Shown: positions 53,323 through 62,452 of the stretch, piece by piece
Position numbering within the stretch: position 1 is the stretch's first letter
How the letters are laid out: every line of letters begins with the position of its first letter
Assembly (NCBI GenBank): GCA_964386565.1
Contig: CAYLRU010000011.1
Span: 22,903-86,902, forward strand
Length of the DNA stretch: 64,000 nt
Source of the DNA: CAYLRU01 sp964386565
GTDB lineage: Bacteria; Desulfobacterota; Desulfobacteria; Desulfobacterales; UBA5616
Reading direction: 5' to 3'
The notes under the pieces: model-generated
Databases searched by the model: none
The model's input: only the letters and a program-made list of their open reading frames with translations
Told to the model about the DNA's origin: nothing
Position numbers and translations under genes: made by a program

Positions 53323-55590
53323 TTATTTTTTTTCAGGGGACAAGCCACTGGTATCCCTGTCTTTAAAAGAATCCCTGAATATCTCAAGCAGGTCTACCGT
53401 ATACTCGGCAATTTCCGAACTGCCCTCCATAATTCCATAAAACAAAATACTCAGACGGGTTTTGGAAATCCCACCCTGTATACGCTTGATCTGGTTTATA
53501 TCAAACTGGTTGATTAATGTTTGCAATTTATTGAATTGGTTGTTGATATAATCATAATCGACTTTTTTCCGGTTTAAAAGCATAATGGACGTGTTCCACA
53601 GCAATCGTGTGATGTTTGTCTTAACCTGTCTGAGCTCCTCTTTTTGATCGTCGTTAAAGCCTGAATGGCAATTATCAAAATGCTCCTGGACCCTTAACAC
53701 AATATCCCTGTGACTTTCGGAAATCGCCTGGACAGCCCTTATGGAATGGGAATATTTCTGGGTAGCGGACACATCTTCCTTATGAAGAAGAAAAAGCGTA
53801 TCAAAAATATTTCCGACAATCACATTAGACCATTTTTCAATCCTTTCGGCGGCGGCCCGTGCATCTTTCAATCTTTGGCGATTTTCCAAAAATGCCGCTT
53901 CGATACATAACCCCAGTGTATCGCTGATTTGCTTTAAGAATAATCCTGTCTGCTCGAATGTGATTTTTATGGCCTCATCCGCACCTGACGTATTTTTAAT
54001 CGCAAGGGACTCAATGGAACTGCTTTCAGCCTCCTTTTTATAATGATATCGGTATGTTCTTACGATAAGAACAGTGGCGAGAAAAGACAGTCCCAAAATC
54101 GCGGGCAGTTTTAAAAAGTAAAGGACAAAGGCAAATACAAGGGCTCCGGTGAAAGCCATAAATGCCGTAAAAAACCACCCGCCGATAACCGTAAGAACAC
54201 CTGTAACCCTGTAGACGGCACTTTCCCTTCCCCATGACTGGTCGGCGAGCGAGGATCCCATGGCCACCATAAAGGTAACATAGGTTGTCGACAACGGCAG
54301 TTTCATGGAGGTGGCAAATGAAACAACCGCGCTTGCCACCATCAGATTAACCGATGCTCTCAACATGTCGAAAGACGGGGCATCTCCTTCATTTTCCAGC
54401 TTAAAATTACAGGAGTTCCGATCCATCCTGTGTTCGATTTTTCGTTTAACCGCCATGGGAAGGATCCGGTTGCTGAGACTGTAGGCGCCATAAGCAATAC
54501 GGACAATTATCCGTGAGAGCGTCGATGAACCGAATCTCTCTGCGCCTTCCTCCTGCCTGGCAAGGCTCAATTCGGTCTGGGTAACGGTTTTGGCTTTTTT
54601 TGACACCCACAAGGTCAGCACCATGATAATTCCGGCAGTAAGCAGAATTACGGTATTGGACTGAACCGGCCGTTGCAGGGCATCCATGGTTGCACTTAAC
54701 GGATCGCCCGTTAAATGGGCGGAGCGATAGGCACTGTATCCTGCAAGCGGCACACCGATAAAGTTTACAAGATCATTGGCGGCAAAGGCCATTGCCAATG
54801 CAAAAGTGCCGATCAATATGATGGGCTTTAATATATTGATATTGGTAAACGAACTCAGAAACTGGAAAATGACGGCAAAAAAAATAAAGTTGCCGGCAAG
54901 TATGGTCCCGGCATGGGTATCGATCCACACAATGGTATCCGGGTCTAAAAAAGAAGTGCCCTTGGCACCTTTTATCAAAATAAAATAGGTAATCATCGCC
55001 AGGGTAAGCCCGCCCCAGATGCCTCCGTATCGCTTTAAGCGATGTTCATAGTCAAAAGTAAACACGAGACGCGAAACAAACTGGATGATGATCCCACAAA
55101 TAAATGCAATCACCACTGAAAACAAAATCCCCATGATAATGGTCAGCGCCTTTGCCGTGTTAATGTAGTTGAGCATTTCTTCGAGATCAAGACCGGCGGA
55201 ATATACCTTTACGACGGATATGGCAACAGATGCCCCCAGTAATGCAAAAACGATGGATACAGTGGTCGAGGTCGGAAGACCGAAAGTATTAAAAAAGTCC
55301 AAAAGAATGACGTTCGTCAGAATAACCGCCAGAAAAATCATCATCAACTCCGGCATGATGAAAAATTGCGGATTAAATATGCCCTTTCTGGCGACTTCCA
55401 TCATACCGCTGGAAAAAGTAACCCCCGCCATCATGCCGAGGCTCGCCACAATAAAAATAATATATCGAGGGGCCACTCTGGAACCGATGGAAGAGTTTAA
55501 AAAGTTAACCGCATCGTTGCTTACACCAACGATGAGATTAAAAACCGTCAACGCCACCAGCACAATAATAGAAAACAGATAAATATCCAT
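53323..55590 (-). CDS. PiT-family inorganic phosphate transporter with C-terminal PhoU-like domain
   Basis: 755 residues from ATG 55588-55590. The two PiT signatures are visible: VGVSNDAVNFLNSSIG near the N-terminus with TFGLPTSTTVSIVFALLGA, and FAANDLVNFIGVPLAGY later with KLPLSTTYVTFMVAMGSSLA. About 12 membrane segments are expected, for H+ or Na+-driven phosphate uptake. The last 210 residues are a soluble helical domain resembling DUF47/PhoU, making the chain longer than usual. With the separate DUF47 gene downstream, the system carries two PhoU-like modules. Confidence 0.93.
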   Translation of the reverse strand: MDIYLFSIIVLVALTVFNLIVGVSNDAVNFLNSSIGSRVAPRYIIFIVASLGMMAGVTFSSGMMEVARKGIFNPQFFIMPELMMIFLAVILTNVILLDFFNTFGLPTSTTVSIVFALLGASVAISVVKVYSAGLDLEEMLNYINTAKALTIIMGILFSVVIAFICGIIIQFVSRLVFTFDYEHRLKRYGGIWGGLTLAMITYFILIKGAKGTSFLDPDTIVWIDTHAGTILAGNFIFFAVIFQFLSSFTNINILKPIILIGTFALAMAFAANDLVNFIGVPLAGYSAYRSAHLTGDPLSATMDALQRPVQSNTVILLTAGIIMVLTLWVSKKAKTVTQTELSLARQEEGAERFGSSTLSRIIVRIAYGAYSLSNRILPMAVKRKIEHRMDRNSCNFKLENEGDAPSFDMLRASVNLMVASAVVSFATSMKLPLSTTYVTFMVAMGSSLADQSWGRESAVYRVTGVLTVIGGWFFTAFMAFTGALVFAFVLYFLKLPAILGLSFLATVLIVRTYRYHYKKEAESSSIESLAIKNTSGADEAIKITFEQTGLFLKQISDTLGLCIEAAFLENRQRLKDARAAAERIEKWSNVIVGNIFDTLFLLHKEDVSATQKYSHSIRAVQAISESHRDIVLRVQEHFDNCHSGFNDDQKEELRQVKTNITRLLWNTSIMLLNRKKVDYDYINNQFNKLQTLINQFDINQIKRIQGGISKTRLSILFYGIMEGSSEIAEYTVDLLEIFRDSFKDRDTSGLSPEKK

Positions 55591-55760
55591 TAATAACAAC
55601 CTTAAGGAATTAACAACCCGTTGGCCTTATTGTTTCAATCAAGGGCGTAGAATTCTGAAGCGATAAAATAAAATTTCCGGGCCTATCAATTTTGCATATC
55701 CGATTACCACACTAATTTTCCTGATTCAACCCTAATCAACCCAATTTACCGTCAGGGGGA

Positions 55761-55797
55761 ATAATATAAAAAAGGACCGGCCGTATCCGGCCGGTCC
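55761..55797 (-). terminator. Intrinsic terminator of the nitroreductase gene
   Basis: GGACCGGCCG (55774-55783) and CGGCCGGTCC (55788-55797) form a perfect 10-bp stem with a TATC loop. On the minus strand it is followed by TTTTTTATATTATT. Confidence 0.92.
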
Positions 55798-55829
55798 CTC
55801 TGATCATCAATCCCCACGGGGAAAAATGC

Positions 55830-56834
55830 TTATCCTTCATCAATCTCAGGCCCTGTCCCGCCTTGCCGGTACCACGTTACCGGACGAAATTCACGGGGTA
55901 CCATGCCTTCCTGCCTGAATTTCGGCCAACCCAGCACCAGGGACGAAATAATCTGCCACGGCGGCTTAATGCCGAGCTTTTCTTCGACAAAATTGGGGAC
56001 CATGTGAAGAACGGCCACGAAACCCACCCAGCAAGCCTTGATTCCCAGGGAATTGGCCACCAGGTTCATATTCTGGCCGCAAATGCCCACGTTGATCTGG
56101 GGGCTGCCGATGGAACGGGTGTCTCCGGCAATGAGAATGACCGCGGGGGCGTCCAGCAGGGGCGGCCCGTATTTCCTGGAGATGGCACCCATACCGCCCC
56201 TTGCGAGCCGGGGGTCATACATGCCCGGACTTGCCGGGTCCACCATGCCGGCAAGATGCTGCACGGTATCATCATTATTATACATTCCCCAGACACCATT
56301 GACCACGCCCCATACGGCCTCGTCGATTTCCTTCATCAGGTTCTTATCCGTGATTACGACAAATTTCCACGGCTGGCAGTTCCCGGCGCTGGGCGCGAAC
56401 CGTCCGGCTTCGAGAACCCGGCGGATATATGTCTCGGGAACCTCTTTATCCTTGAAGTTTCTGACGCTGCGACGCTCAAGAACGGCCTTTTCAACGGCGT
56501 TCCACTGGTCGGGATTTCCGTCCGCATCCCTTGGGGGTATGGGCATTTTTGACGGCAACGGATGGGGATCCGTAGCCCAGAATCCCCCATCCACATGGTA
56601 TGCCGTCACAATTGAGATGGCTTCCACCGGGCAGGCCACCATGCAGTTATAGCAACTGAAGCATTCATATTCCTCTTTCAGCCTCGGGAATTCATCCTCC
56701 CCCATTTCCCAGGCCCTGAACGGACAGTTCTGGATACAAAGTCCGCAACTGGTGCACAGGTCTTTATCCACCTTCATGATTCCCATATGAACGCCTTCCG
56801 GCCTTAAAATCGGCTTTACTTCTTCCCAGGACAT
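55830..56834 (-). CDS. Ferredoxin-nitroreductase fusion protein
   Basis: 334 residues. The N-terminus is a 2[4Fe-4S] ferredoxin (CTSCGLCIQNC and CFSCYNCMVAC). Residues 115-310 form an FMN-binding nitroreductase domain starting VLERRSVRNFKDKEVPE, with AGRFAPSAGNCQPWKFVVI. The fusion is common in anaerobes and probably reduces an unknown electrophile with ferredoxin electrons. CGAGG precedes the ATG. It is downstream of the thiolase on the same strand, 150 bases apart, and ends at a strong terminator. Confidence 0.9.
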   Translation of the reverse strand: MSWEEVKPILRPEGVHMGIMKVDKDLCTSCGLCIQNCPFRAWEMGEDEFPRLKEEYECFSCYNCMVACPVEAISIVTAYHVDGGFWATDPHPLPSKMPIPPRDADGNPDQWNAVEKAVLERRSVRNFKDKEVPETYIRRVLEAGRFAPSAGNCQPWKFVVITDKNLMKEIDEAVWGVVNGVWGMYNNDDTVQHLAGMVDPASPGMYDPRLARGGMGAISRKYGPPLLDAPAVILIAGDTRSIGSPQINVGICGQNMNLVANSLGIKACWVGFVAVLHMVPNFVEEKLGIKPPWQIISSLVLGWPKFRQEGMVPREFRPVTWYRQGGTGPEIDEG

Positions 56835-56885
56835 TTTTAACCTCGCTTTCCATCGGGATGTATCAGTGTATCCCGGATCGATTTG

Positions 56886-56910
56886 ACCCTGAATTATAGA
56901 TGTTCAGGGT
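56886..56910. other. Hairpin between thiolase and nitroreductase genes
   Basis: ACCCTGAA (56886-56893) and TTCAGGGT (56903-56910) form a perfect 8-bp stem. The T-rich tail is on the plus strand, whereas the flanking genes are on the minus strand, so a terminator role is uncertain. Confidence 0.35.
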
Positions 56911-56988
56911 TGGGGTTTATTCTTTGTTTTTCACCCGAATCATTGAACCTTTTTCTAGAGATCCCATTCATGTCTGAAAAACAGGCGT

Positions 56989-58239
56989 CTACACTTTCTC
57001 CAATATATGAACGGTCATGGATGCTTCTCCGTTTCCAAGAGTGCCTCCCCCGTTTTCCGTCATGGCGATCCGGTGCCTTTTGACCTGTCGCTTACCAGCC
57101 TCCCCCCGCAACTGGGTGACCAGTTCATAAATCTGGGCAAGCCCGGACGCACCAATGGGATGCCCGCGGGCGATAAGCCCGCCACTGGGATTGACCGGTG
57201 TCTTTCCGTCCAGGGCAGTAGCGCCGCTTTCCGCATAGACACCACCCTCCCCTTCCGGACAAAATCCCAATGCCTCCATCTGTATCAATTCACCAAACGC
57301 CGTGGCATCATGGACTTCCAGCACATCAATATCTTCAGGTCCCAGTCCCGCCTTTTCATAGGCTTCTTTTGATGCCCGCCGGGAAATATCATTCATCCCC
57401 GTCCGGGTTCCGGATTTGAGAACAGATGCCCGGATTTTGACCGCCCGAGCAGCCCCGTATTTCTTTAAAAAATTTTCGCTGCAGAGTATGGCGGCGGCAG
57501 CCCCGTCTCCGATTGGGGCACACATGGAACGGGTCAGCGGATACGCCACCGGCCGGTCTTCCATGACCTGTTCGACGGTCATGGGGAACGTGTATTGGGC
57601 CTTGGGGTTAAGCGTCGAATTGTTATGGGATTTTGCCGCGATAACCGCCAGTTGGCGCTGGGTGGACCCGTATTTTTTCATGTGATTCCGGGCTCCTGCC
57701 GCATAAAAATCCATAAATACGGAATGACCGCCTTTTTTCTTCTCACCGTCCTGTTCTGTTTGATTCCGCGCCGCTTTGGCCTTGCGCGCCTGTTCTTCCT
57801 TCTGCCACTTTTCCATCATGGCCGTAACCTCTTCCACGTCCGTTCCGGCCATGAACCCTTTCATAACCTTGATCCGGTCTTCGTCGTAGAGTTTTTCCAC
57901 ACCAACGGCCAGCGTACAATCATACAAACCGGCCCTTATTGCCGTCCAGGCACCGTGCAGGGCCGTACTGCCGCTGGCACAGGCATTTTCCACATTGGTG
58001 ATGGCAATCCTGTCCAGGCCGTTTGCCGTCAACGCCACCTGGCCCCGGATGGAATGCTGAAAAGTATACATACCCCAACTGGTATTGGAAAACCAGGCCG
58101 CCTCGATGTCGTTTGCGGAAAGACCCGAATCCCTGAATACTTCATCAAGGGCCTCCCCGGTTAACACCTTGATGCCTTTTTCAAGGTATTTGCCGAACTT
58201 GATCATGCCGACACCGATAATATAAACATTTTCACTCAT
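56989..58239 (-). CDS. Thiolase (acetyl-CoA acyltransferase, SCP-x/lipid-transfer type)
   Basis: 416 residues. The nucleophilic Cys87 lies in TNVENACASGSTALHGA. The His and second Cys regions are LEVHDATAFGELIQMEALGF and GGLIARGHPIGASGLAQ. A Lys/Glu-rich insertion near 160-185 (KWQKEEQARKAKAARNQTEQ) is charged and probably a surface loop. It should cleave or form 3-ketoacyl-CoA. It belongs to a minus-strand cluster with acyl-CoA dehydrogenase and ligase. AAGGAG precedes the ATG. Confidence 0.92.
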   Translation of the reverse strand: MSENVYIIGVGMIKFGKYLEKGIKVLTGEALDEVFRDSGLSANDIEAAWFSNTSWGMYTFQHSIRGQVALTANGLDRIAITNVENACASGSTALHGAWTAIRAGLYDCTLAVGVEKLYDEDRIKVMKGFMAGTDVEEVTAMMEKWQKEEQARKAKAARNQTEQDGEKKKGGHSVFMDFYAAGARNHMKKYGSTQRQLAVIAAKSHNNSTLNPKAQYTFPMTVEQVMEDRPVAYPLTRSMCAPIGDGAAAAILCSENFLKKYGAARAVKIRASVLKSGTRTGMNDISRRASKEAYEKAGLGPEDIDVLEVHDATAFGELIQMEALGFCPEGEGGVYAESGATALDGKTPVNPSGGLIARGHPIGASGLAQIYELVTQLRGEAGKRQVKRHRIAMTENGGGTLGNGEASMTVHILEKV

Positions 58240-58280
58240 GGTTCATTCTCCTTGTTTTTTCCGGATCCGTTCCGGCATCG

Positions 58281-59513
58281 TTACGTCAGATCTTCTGCTC
58301 CGCCGATCGCCAAAACACTGTTATCACCGTCCTCGACCATGGAAGCCCGGGCGTCTCTGAACATTTTCTCCACCACATATTCCTTGGCAAGGCCGTTTCC
58401 TCCGAACACGGCAATGGCATCATGGGCCACCTCGTACGCCGTTTTTGTTGAAAAAATTTTCGACGCAATGGCGTAATGGAGAGACCCGGTTTCATTTACC
58501 GTATTATAAAGGGACACTCGGCGGGACAGTGCCCTGGCCGCTTCGATCTTCATGAACATGTCAAACAGACGAAGTTTGATATTTTGATGCTCGAATATGG
58601 GTACGCCGCCCTGGATCCGCTCCTTGGAATATTCAAGGGCTTCGTCAAACGCGGCCTGGGCCAGGCCCACAAATGTCTGTCCCATACCCGTGTTGGCGCC
58701 GGTTAGAATCTGGCGCGCCACCATATGCATCACCGATGGATCAGGAACCAACATGTGGCTTTTGGGAATCTTGACTTCATCAAAAAATATTTCACCCTGG
58801 TTCAACGCCCGTTGACCGATCTTGTTCAACGGCTTCCCCCTGGTAATGCCAGGCAGGTCAAGGGGGATCACCGCCAAACCGGTCCCCTGCATCCCCCTGG
58901 AAGGATCCAGGTTAACGTGCAGGGCCGCATGGGTGGCAATGGTCCCGTTGCTGACCCATGCGGCTTTCTGTCCGTTCACAATATATTCATCCCCTTTTAA
59001 TACAGCATAAACCTCTGATCCGCACTTGGGGTCATCGAATCGGGGGTCTGTTGCGTTTACCCAGTCCGAGCCATGCTGGGGCTCGGTAATGGCCCAGCAA
59101 CCAATAAGCTCTCCCTTGGTATCTTCACAATAATCCCGGGCAATCTGCTGCAGAGCCGGTTCCGGCGACATGGACGCCAGGTTATACGGCATGCCGCAGG
59201 CACCCAGACTAATGGCCAGGCCGGCATCGCCGTACCCCATCTCATGCGCTACCAGTGCACCAACTTTCGGGTCAATATCCCCGGCCATACCACCCAGTTC
59301 TTTGGGCACGCTTGTCAGATGGAGGTTTAACTCCCGGTACTTTCTAAAGACATTCCAAAGCGGTGAATCCTTTGCGATAACATCCGCCGGATCGTGCATC
59401 TTGTCCAGTTCGATACCCACCGGGCGCATGACCTCCATTGCAAATTTCCGCACCTCCTTTTGAATGGCCTTTGCCTCATTGCTGAGTTCCATATCCAGTT
59501 CCAGATATCCCAT
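58281..59513 (-). CDS. Acyl-CoA dehydrogenase
   Basis: 410 residues. CWAITEPQHGSDWVNA and the FGGNGLAKEYVVEKMFRDA segment are family signatures. The canonical C-terminal Glu appears to be present in RASMVEDGDNSV, unlike the dehydrogenase of the AtuA operon, suggesting a straight-chain type. GGAGGG precedes the ATG. It is 41 bases upstream of the thiolase gene, so the two are probably co-transcribed for beta-oxidation. Confidence 0.91.
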   Translation of the reverse strand: MGYLELDMELSNEAKAIQKEVRKFAMEVMRPVGIELDKMHDPADVIAKDSPLWNVFRKYRELNLHLTSVPKELGGMAGDIDPKVGALVAHEMGYGDAGLAISLGACGMPYNLASMSPEPALQQIARDYCEDTKGELIGCWAITEPQHGSDWVNATDPRFDDPKCGSEVYAVLKGDEYIVNGQKAAWVSNGTIATHAALHVNLDPSRGMQGTGLAVIPLDLPGITRGKPLNKIGQRALNQGEIFFDEVKIPKSHMLVPDPSVMHMVARQILTGANTGMGQTFVGLAQAAFDEALEYSKERIQGGVPIFEHQNIKLRLFDMFMKIEAARALSRRVSLYNTVNETGSLHYAIASKIFSTKTAYEVAHDAIAVFGGNGLAKEYVVEKMFRDARASMVEDGDNSVLAIGGAEDLT

Positions 59514-59620
59514 AAGACTGCCCTCCTGTTTTTTTGTTGTTATCTGATATAAGAGATTTATCTTAAATATCTATTTCTTCCCGATGTTCTCCATGTTTTT
59601 CCGCTTTTCCGGTTCTCTCC

Positions 59621-61222
59621 TTATCTTTTCAGTTTCAACTCCGGCATCTCCTTTTCCCGGTCCCAGGTCTTTTCGGTTACACCTTTCTTTTTCATCTCCG
59701 TCTTGATGATCCGGAACGTTTCCGTGCGTGGAATTTCATCAACAATGTCCACAAACCGGGGAACCATAAAATAGGCCATATTTTCGGCGCAGTGCCGCAT
59801 GAGATCCTTCAGATCGACGGTTTTACCGGGCTTGGGCTGAACCGCAATCATCACTTCATCCTCACCGAGTTCCGACGGAACACCGAAAGCGGCGCATACA
59901 GCCACATCCGGGTATTTTTCAACGATGTTTTCAACTTCAAACGAGGATATATTCTCTCCCCGGCGCCGCATGGAATCCGTTTTCCGATCAGCGAAATAGA
60001 GGTTGTTTTCCTTGTCCGCGTAGAAATAATCTCCGGAATAAACCCATCCATTCTTGACCTTTTTTTGAGATGCCTCGGTATTTTTATAATATTCCACGGT
60101 ATTTCGTTTCGCCTCTTTTTCAGCCAGGGGATTTCGGGTGATCAACTCGCCGATCTCCCCCTGTGGAACCTCATTTCCTTCATCATCCACGAGTTTCCAT
60201 TCCAGGTTCGGACCGATTTTGCCCACAGAGCCCACGGGAGCATCGCCAAAATTAAAGATCAACACACCGCCGCCGTCCACTGCGCCGTACGCTTCCCAGA
60301 TTTTCAAGTTGAATCTTTTTTCAAATGCTTTCCACAGATTGGCCGGGCAGGCGGCGGAAATCACCTTGCGGACCGGGTTGTCCGCATCATCCGGTCTTTC
60401 CGGTTGTTTCATCAGTATGGGAATCATGGCCCCCAACCCGTTAAACTGGGTTGCACCATAAAAACGGATTCTGTCCCAAAACCGGGAAGCGGAAAATTTC
60501 TTGTCAAGACCGAAAGGAATGCCCGCAGCCAGGGCAAATGTGGCGGTGAGCACCAGCGCATTGGCATGAAAAAGGGGCAGGGCTGTATACAAAATATCGT
60601 CCGGTTGGGTCAGAATGCGGCTTAACATGATCATCCCGTCCGGACTCCCTATTCCGTTTCTGTTGACTACCCCTTTTGGGAAACCGGTCGTCCCGGATGT
60701 ATACATCAGGTAAGCAATGGCATCGGGATCCATCTCGTGATCGGGTTCTGCATCGGAAGCGCTGAGCACGTCATTTAAATCGATTGTCCCTTCGGGCAAA
60801 GGCTGATCCGTGGTTCGACGGATGAAAACTTTTTCAACAGCCGTAACCGGTTCAGCAAATTCCAAGATTTTCGGATATAAAACATCATCCACGACAAGGT
60901 ATTTTGCATCCGAATTTTCAATGATGTAGCGTAATCCGTCTTTCCTCAAAGACACGTTGATGGGTACGGAATACAGGCCGACCCTGGGCAGCCCGTAAAA
61001 CAGATAAAGATACTCCGGGCAGTTTCCCATGAGAAGGGCCACACCATCTCCGGGGCGTCCCCCCTGCGCGGTCATTCCGTTTGCCGCCCGGCGTGTGGCA
61101 AGGTTATATTCTTTAAAAGAAACAACCATGTCTTCATGCAGAATATACGGTTTATCCCCCCGGTGTTTCGCCTGGTACTCGATGAGGTCTTTGAAAAATT
61201 TAAACTGGGGTGTTTCAGACAT
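59621..61222 (-). CDS. Acyl-CoA synthetase (AMP-forming), FadD/CaiC-like
   Basis: 533 residues from ATG 61220-61222, set by AAGGAGG. The P-loop YTSGTTGFPKG, the A5 motif region (WEAYGAVDGGG), YSGDYFYADKENNLYF and RRRGENISSFEVE are all present. It activates a carboxylic acid to acyl-CoA with ATP, the entry step for the downstream dehydrogenase and thiolase. The divergent TetR gene, 350 bases away with an operator in the gap, probably regulates it. Confidence 0.92.
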   Translation of the reverse strand: MSETPQFKFFKDLIEYQAKHRGDKPYILHEDMVVSFKEYNLATRRAANGMTAQGGRPGDGVALLMGNCPEYLYLFYGLPRVGLYSVPINVSLRKDGLRYIIENSDAKYLVVDDVLYPKILEFAEPVTAVEKVFIRRTTDQPLPEGTIDLNDVLSASDAEPDHEMDPDAIAYLMYTSGTTGFPKGVVNRNGIGSPDGMIMLSRILTQPDDILYTALPLFHANALVLTATFALAAGIPFGLDKKFSASRFWDRIRFYGATQFNGLGAMIPILMKQPERPDDADNPVRKVISAACPANLWKAFEKRFNLKIWEAYGAVDGGGVLIFNFGDAPVGSVGKIGPNLEWKLVDDEGNEVPQGEIGELITRNPLAEKEAKRNTVEYYKNTEASQKKVKNGWVYSGDYFYADKENNLYFADRKTDSMRRRGENISSFEVENIVEKYPDVAVCAAFGVPSELGEDEVMIAVQPKPGKTVDLKDLMRHCAENMAYFMVPRFVDIVDEIPRTETFRIIKTEMKKKGVTEKTWDREKEMPELKLKR

Positions 61223-61509
61223 TATAAACCTCCTTGACAAATATGATTGAAAACCTTTGAGAAATGAACGTGTAATGGGCATTTGAAATTTTTCAAGGCT
61301 TTGATGAACCCGATTTATTATAGCAAATTTTATGCCGAACTCAATATATTTATAACTATTTTATATTATTGTATTTATTTCTTTGTGAGAAAAATGCGGG
61401 CCTGGGGGTTGATCTTATTAGAACAAAAAATGACTCAATTGAGACATTACGAAATTAAAATCCCGAAAATACTTGCCTCTGTTTTTTTGATGACCCGGTT
61501 AAAAAATAC

Positions 61510-61556
61510 TTGACACGGAACAGACATCCCTTTTATTAGAGAGTGACTAATCACTC
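61510..61556 (+). promoter_or_regulatory. tetR promoter and operator 1
   Basis: TTGACA (61510-61515) and TATTAG (61534-61539), 18 bases apart, are followed at once by the palindrome GAGTGACTAATCACTC (61541-61556), with GAGTGA/TCACTC arms. The same palindrome recurs behind the gene. Binding would block transcription start, so autorepression is expected. Confidence 0.75.
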
Positions 61557-61571
61557 CTTCTAATTTTGCTT

Positions 61572-62213
61572 ATGACCAAGACTTTTAACAAGCTGCCTCC
61601 TGAAAAACAGGAAGCCATTCTGGATGCTGCGGCATATGTCTTTGCCCGAAAAGGGTATCACCAGGCCAATGTTATTGACATCTGTGAAAAAGCCGGCATC
61701 TCAAATGGTGCACTTTACAAATACTTTAAGAATAAAAAGGATTTGTATATAAAGGTTTTTTCATCCCATATCCACCGGCTGGCGGATATCTTTAATCTTT
61801 ATTATAAAATCATGGAAACAACGGATCCTTCGTTTTTTGATGTAATTGAAGAACTCTTGACACTGATACCGGAATACATCGAACGGGAAAGGGATTACAT
61901 AAAAATATATCACGATCTGGGATCTGCTTCAATGGATGAATTTACATCCGACCTGTCTCAAAAATTCGAAGACAGCGCCTACAGATTCTGGATCAAACTG
62001 GTGGAAAGAGGCAAACGAAAAGGTGAAATCCGAAAGGATATCGATCCGGACGTCGCCGCCTACATGATGGATAACCACTTTACCATTTTCAATTTTTCAT
62101 GTGTATCCGAGCATTACGCCAAGCGGTTTAATGTCTTTTTCAGGTATAAAGACATCACGATGGAGGAAAAAATTTCACTGATGAAGCGCTCCTTAACGCA
62201 ACTGCTCACATAA
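61572..62213 (+). CDS. TetR/AcrR family regulator (FadR-like)
   Basis: 213 residues from ATG 61572. The HTH reads KQEAILDAAAYVFARKGYHQ and IDICEKAGISNGALYKYFKN. The C-terminal domain is helical and typical of TetR ligand domains. Its operator-like palindromes occur both in its own promoter and immediately downstream. The flanking acyl-CoA synthetase and the aminotransferase are candidate targets. An acyl-CoA effector, as for FadR-like TetR proteins, is an inference from the neighbours. Confidence 0.92.
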   Translation: MTKTFNKLPPEKQEAILDAAAYVFARKGYHQANVIDICEKAGISNGALYKYFKNKKDLYIKVFSSHIHRLADIFNLYYKIMETTDPSFFDVIEELLTLIPEYIERERDYIKIYHDLGSASMDEFTSDLSQKFEDSAYRFWIKLVERGKRKGEIRKDIDPDVAAYMMDNHFTIFNFSCVSEHYAKRFNVFFRYKDITMEEKISLMKRSLTQLLT

Positions 62214-62229
62214 TTTTTTCCTGATTGGA

Positions 62230-62245
62230 GAGTGGTTAATCACTC
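62230..62245. promoter_or_regulatory. Operator 2 (matching palindrome downstream of tetR)
   Basis: GAGTGGTTAATCACTC matches operator 1 at 14 of 16 positions. A TATAAATAAT stretch follows at 62246-62255 and could be a -10 region for the aminotransferase gene about 200 bases downstream. Confidence 0.7.
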
Positions 62246-62452
62246 TATAAATAATGTCCATCCTCAAAACAGCGAGCTGTTCCTGCAGTTTCAAAATCGC
62301 TCAGGCCTTGCTCTGAACCAAAAACCACCGTTTCCGGATGGATAATTTTTAATGTTTCACTTGACCTGATCTGTGCTGAAAACTGTCTATTACCATTGAA
62401 GGATCATTTAAAAAACATCTCCCCCTTATAACAACCAAAAAGGAGGTTCATC

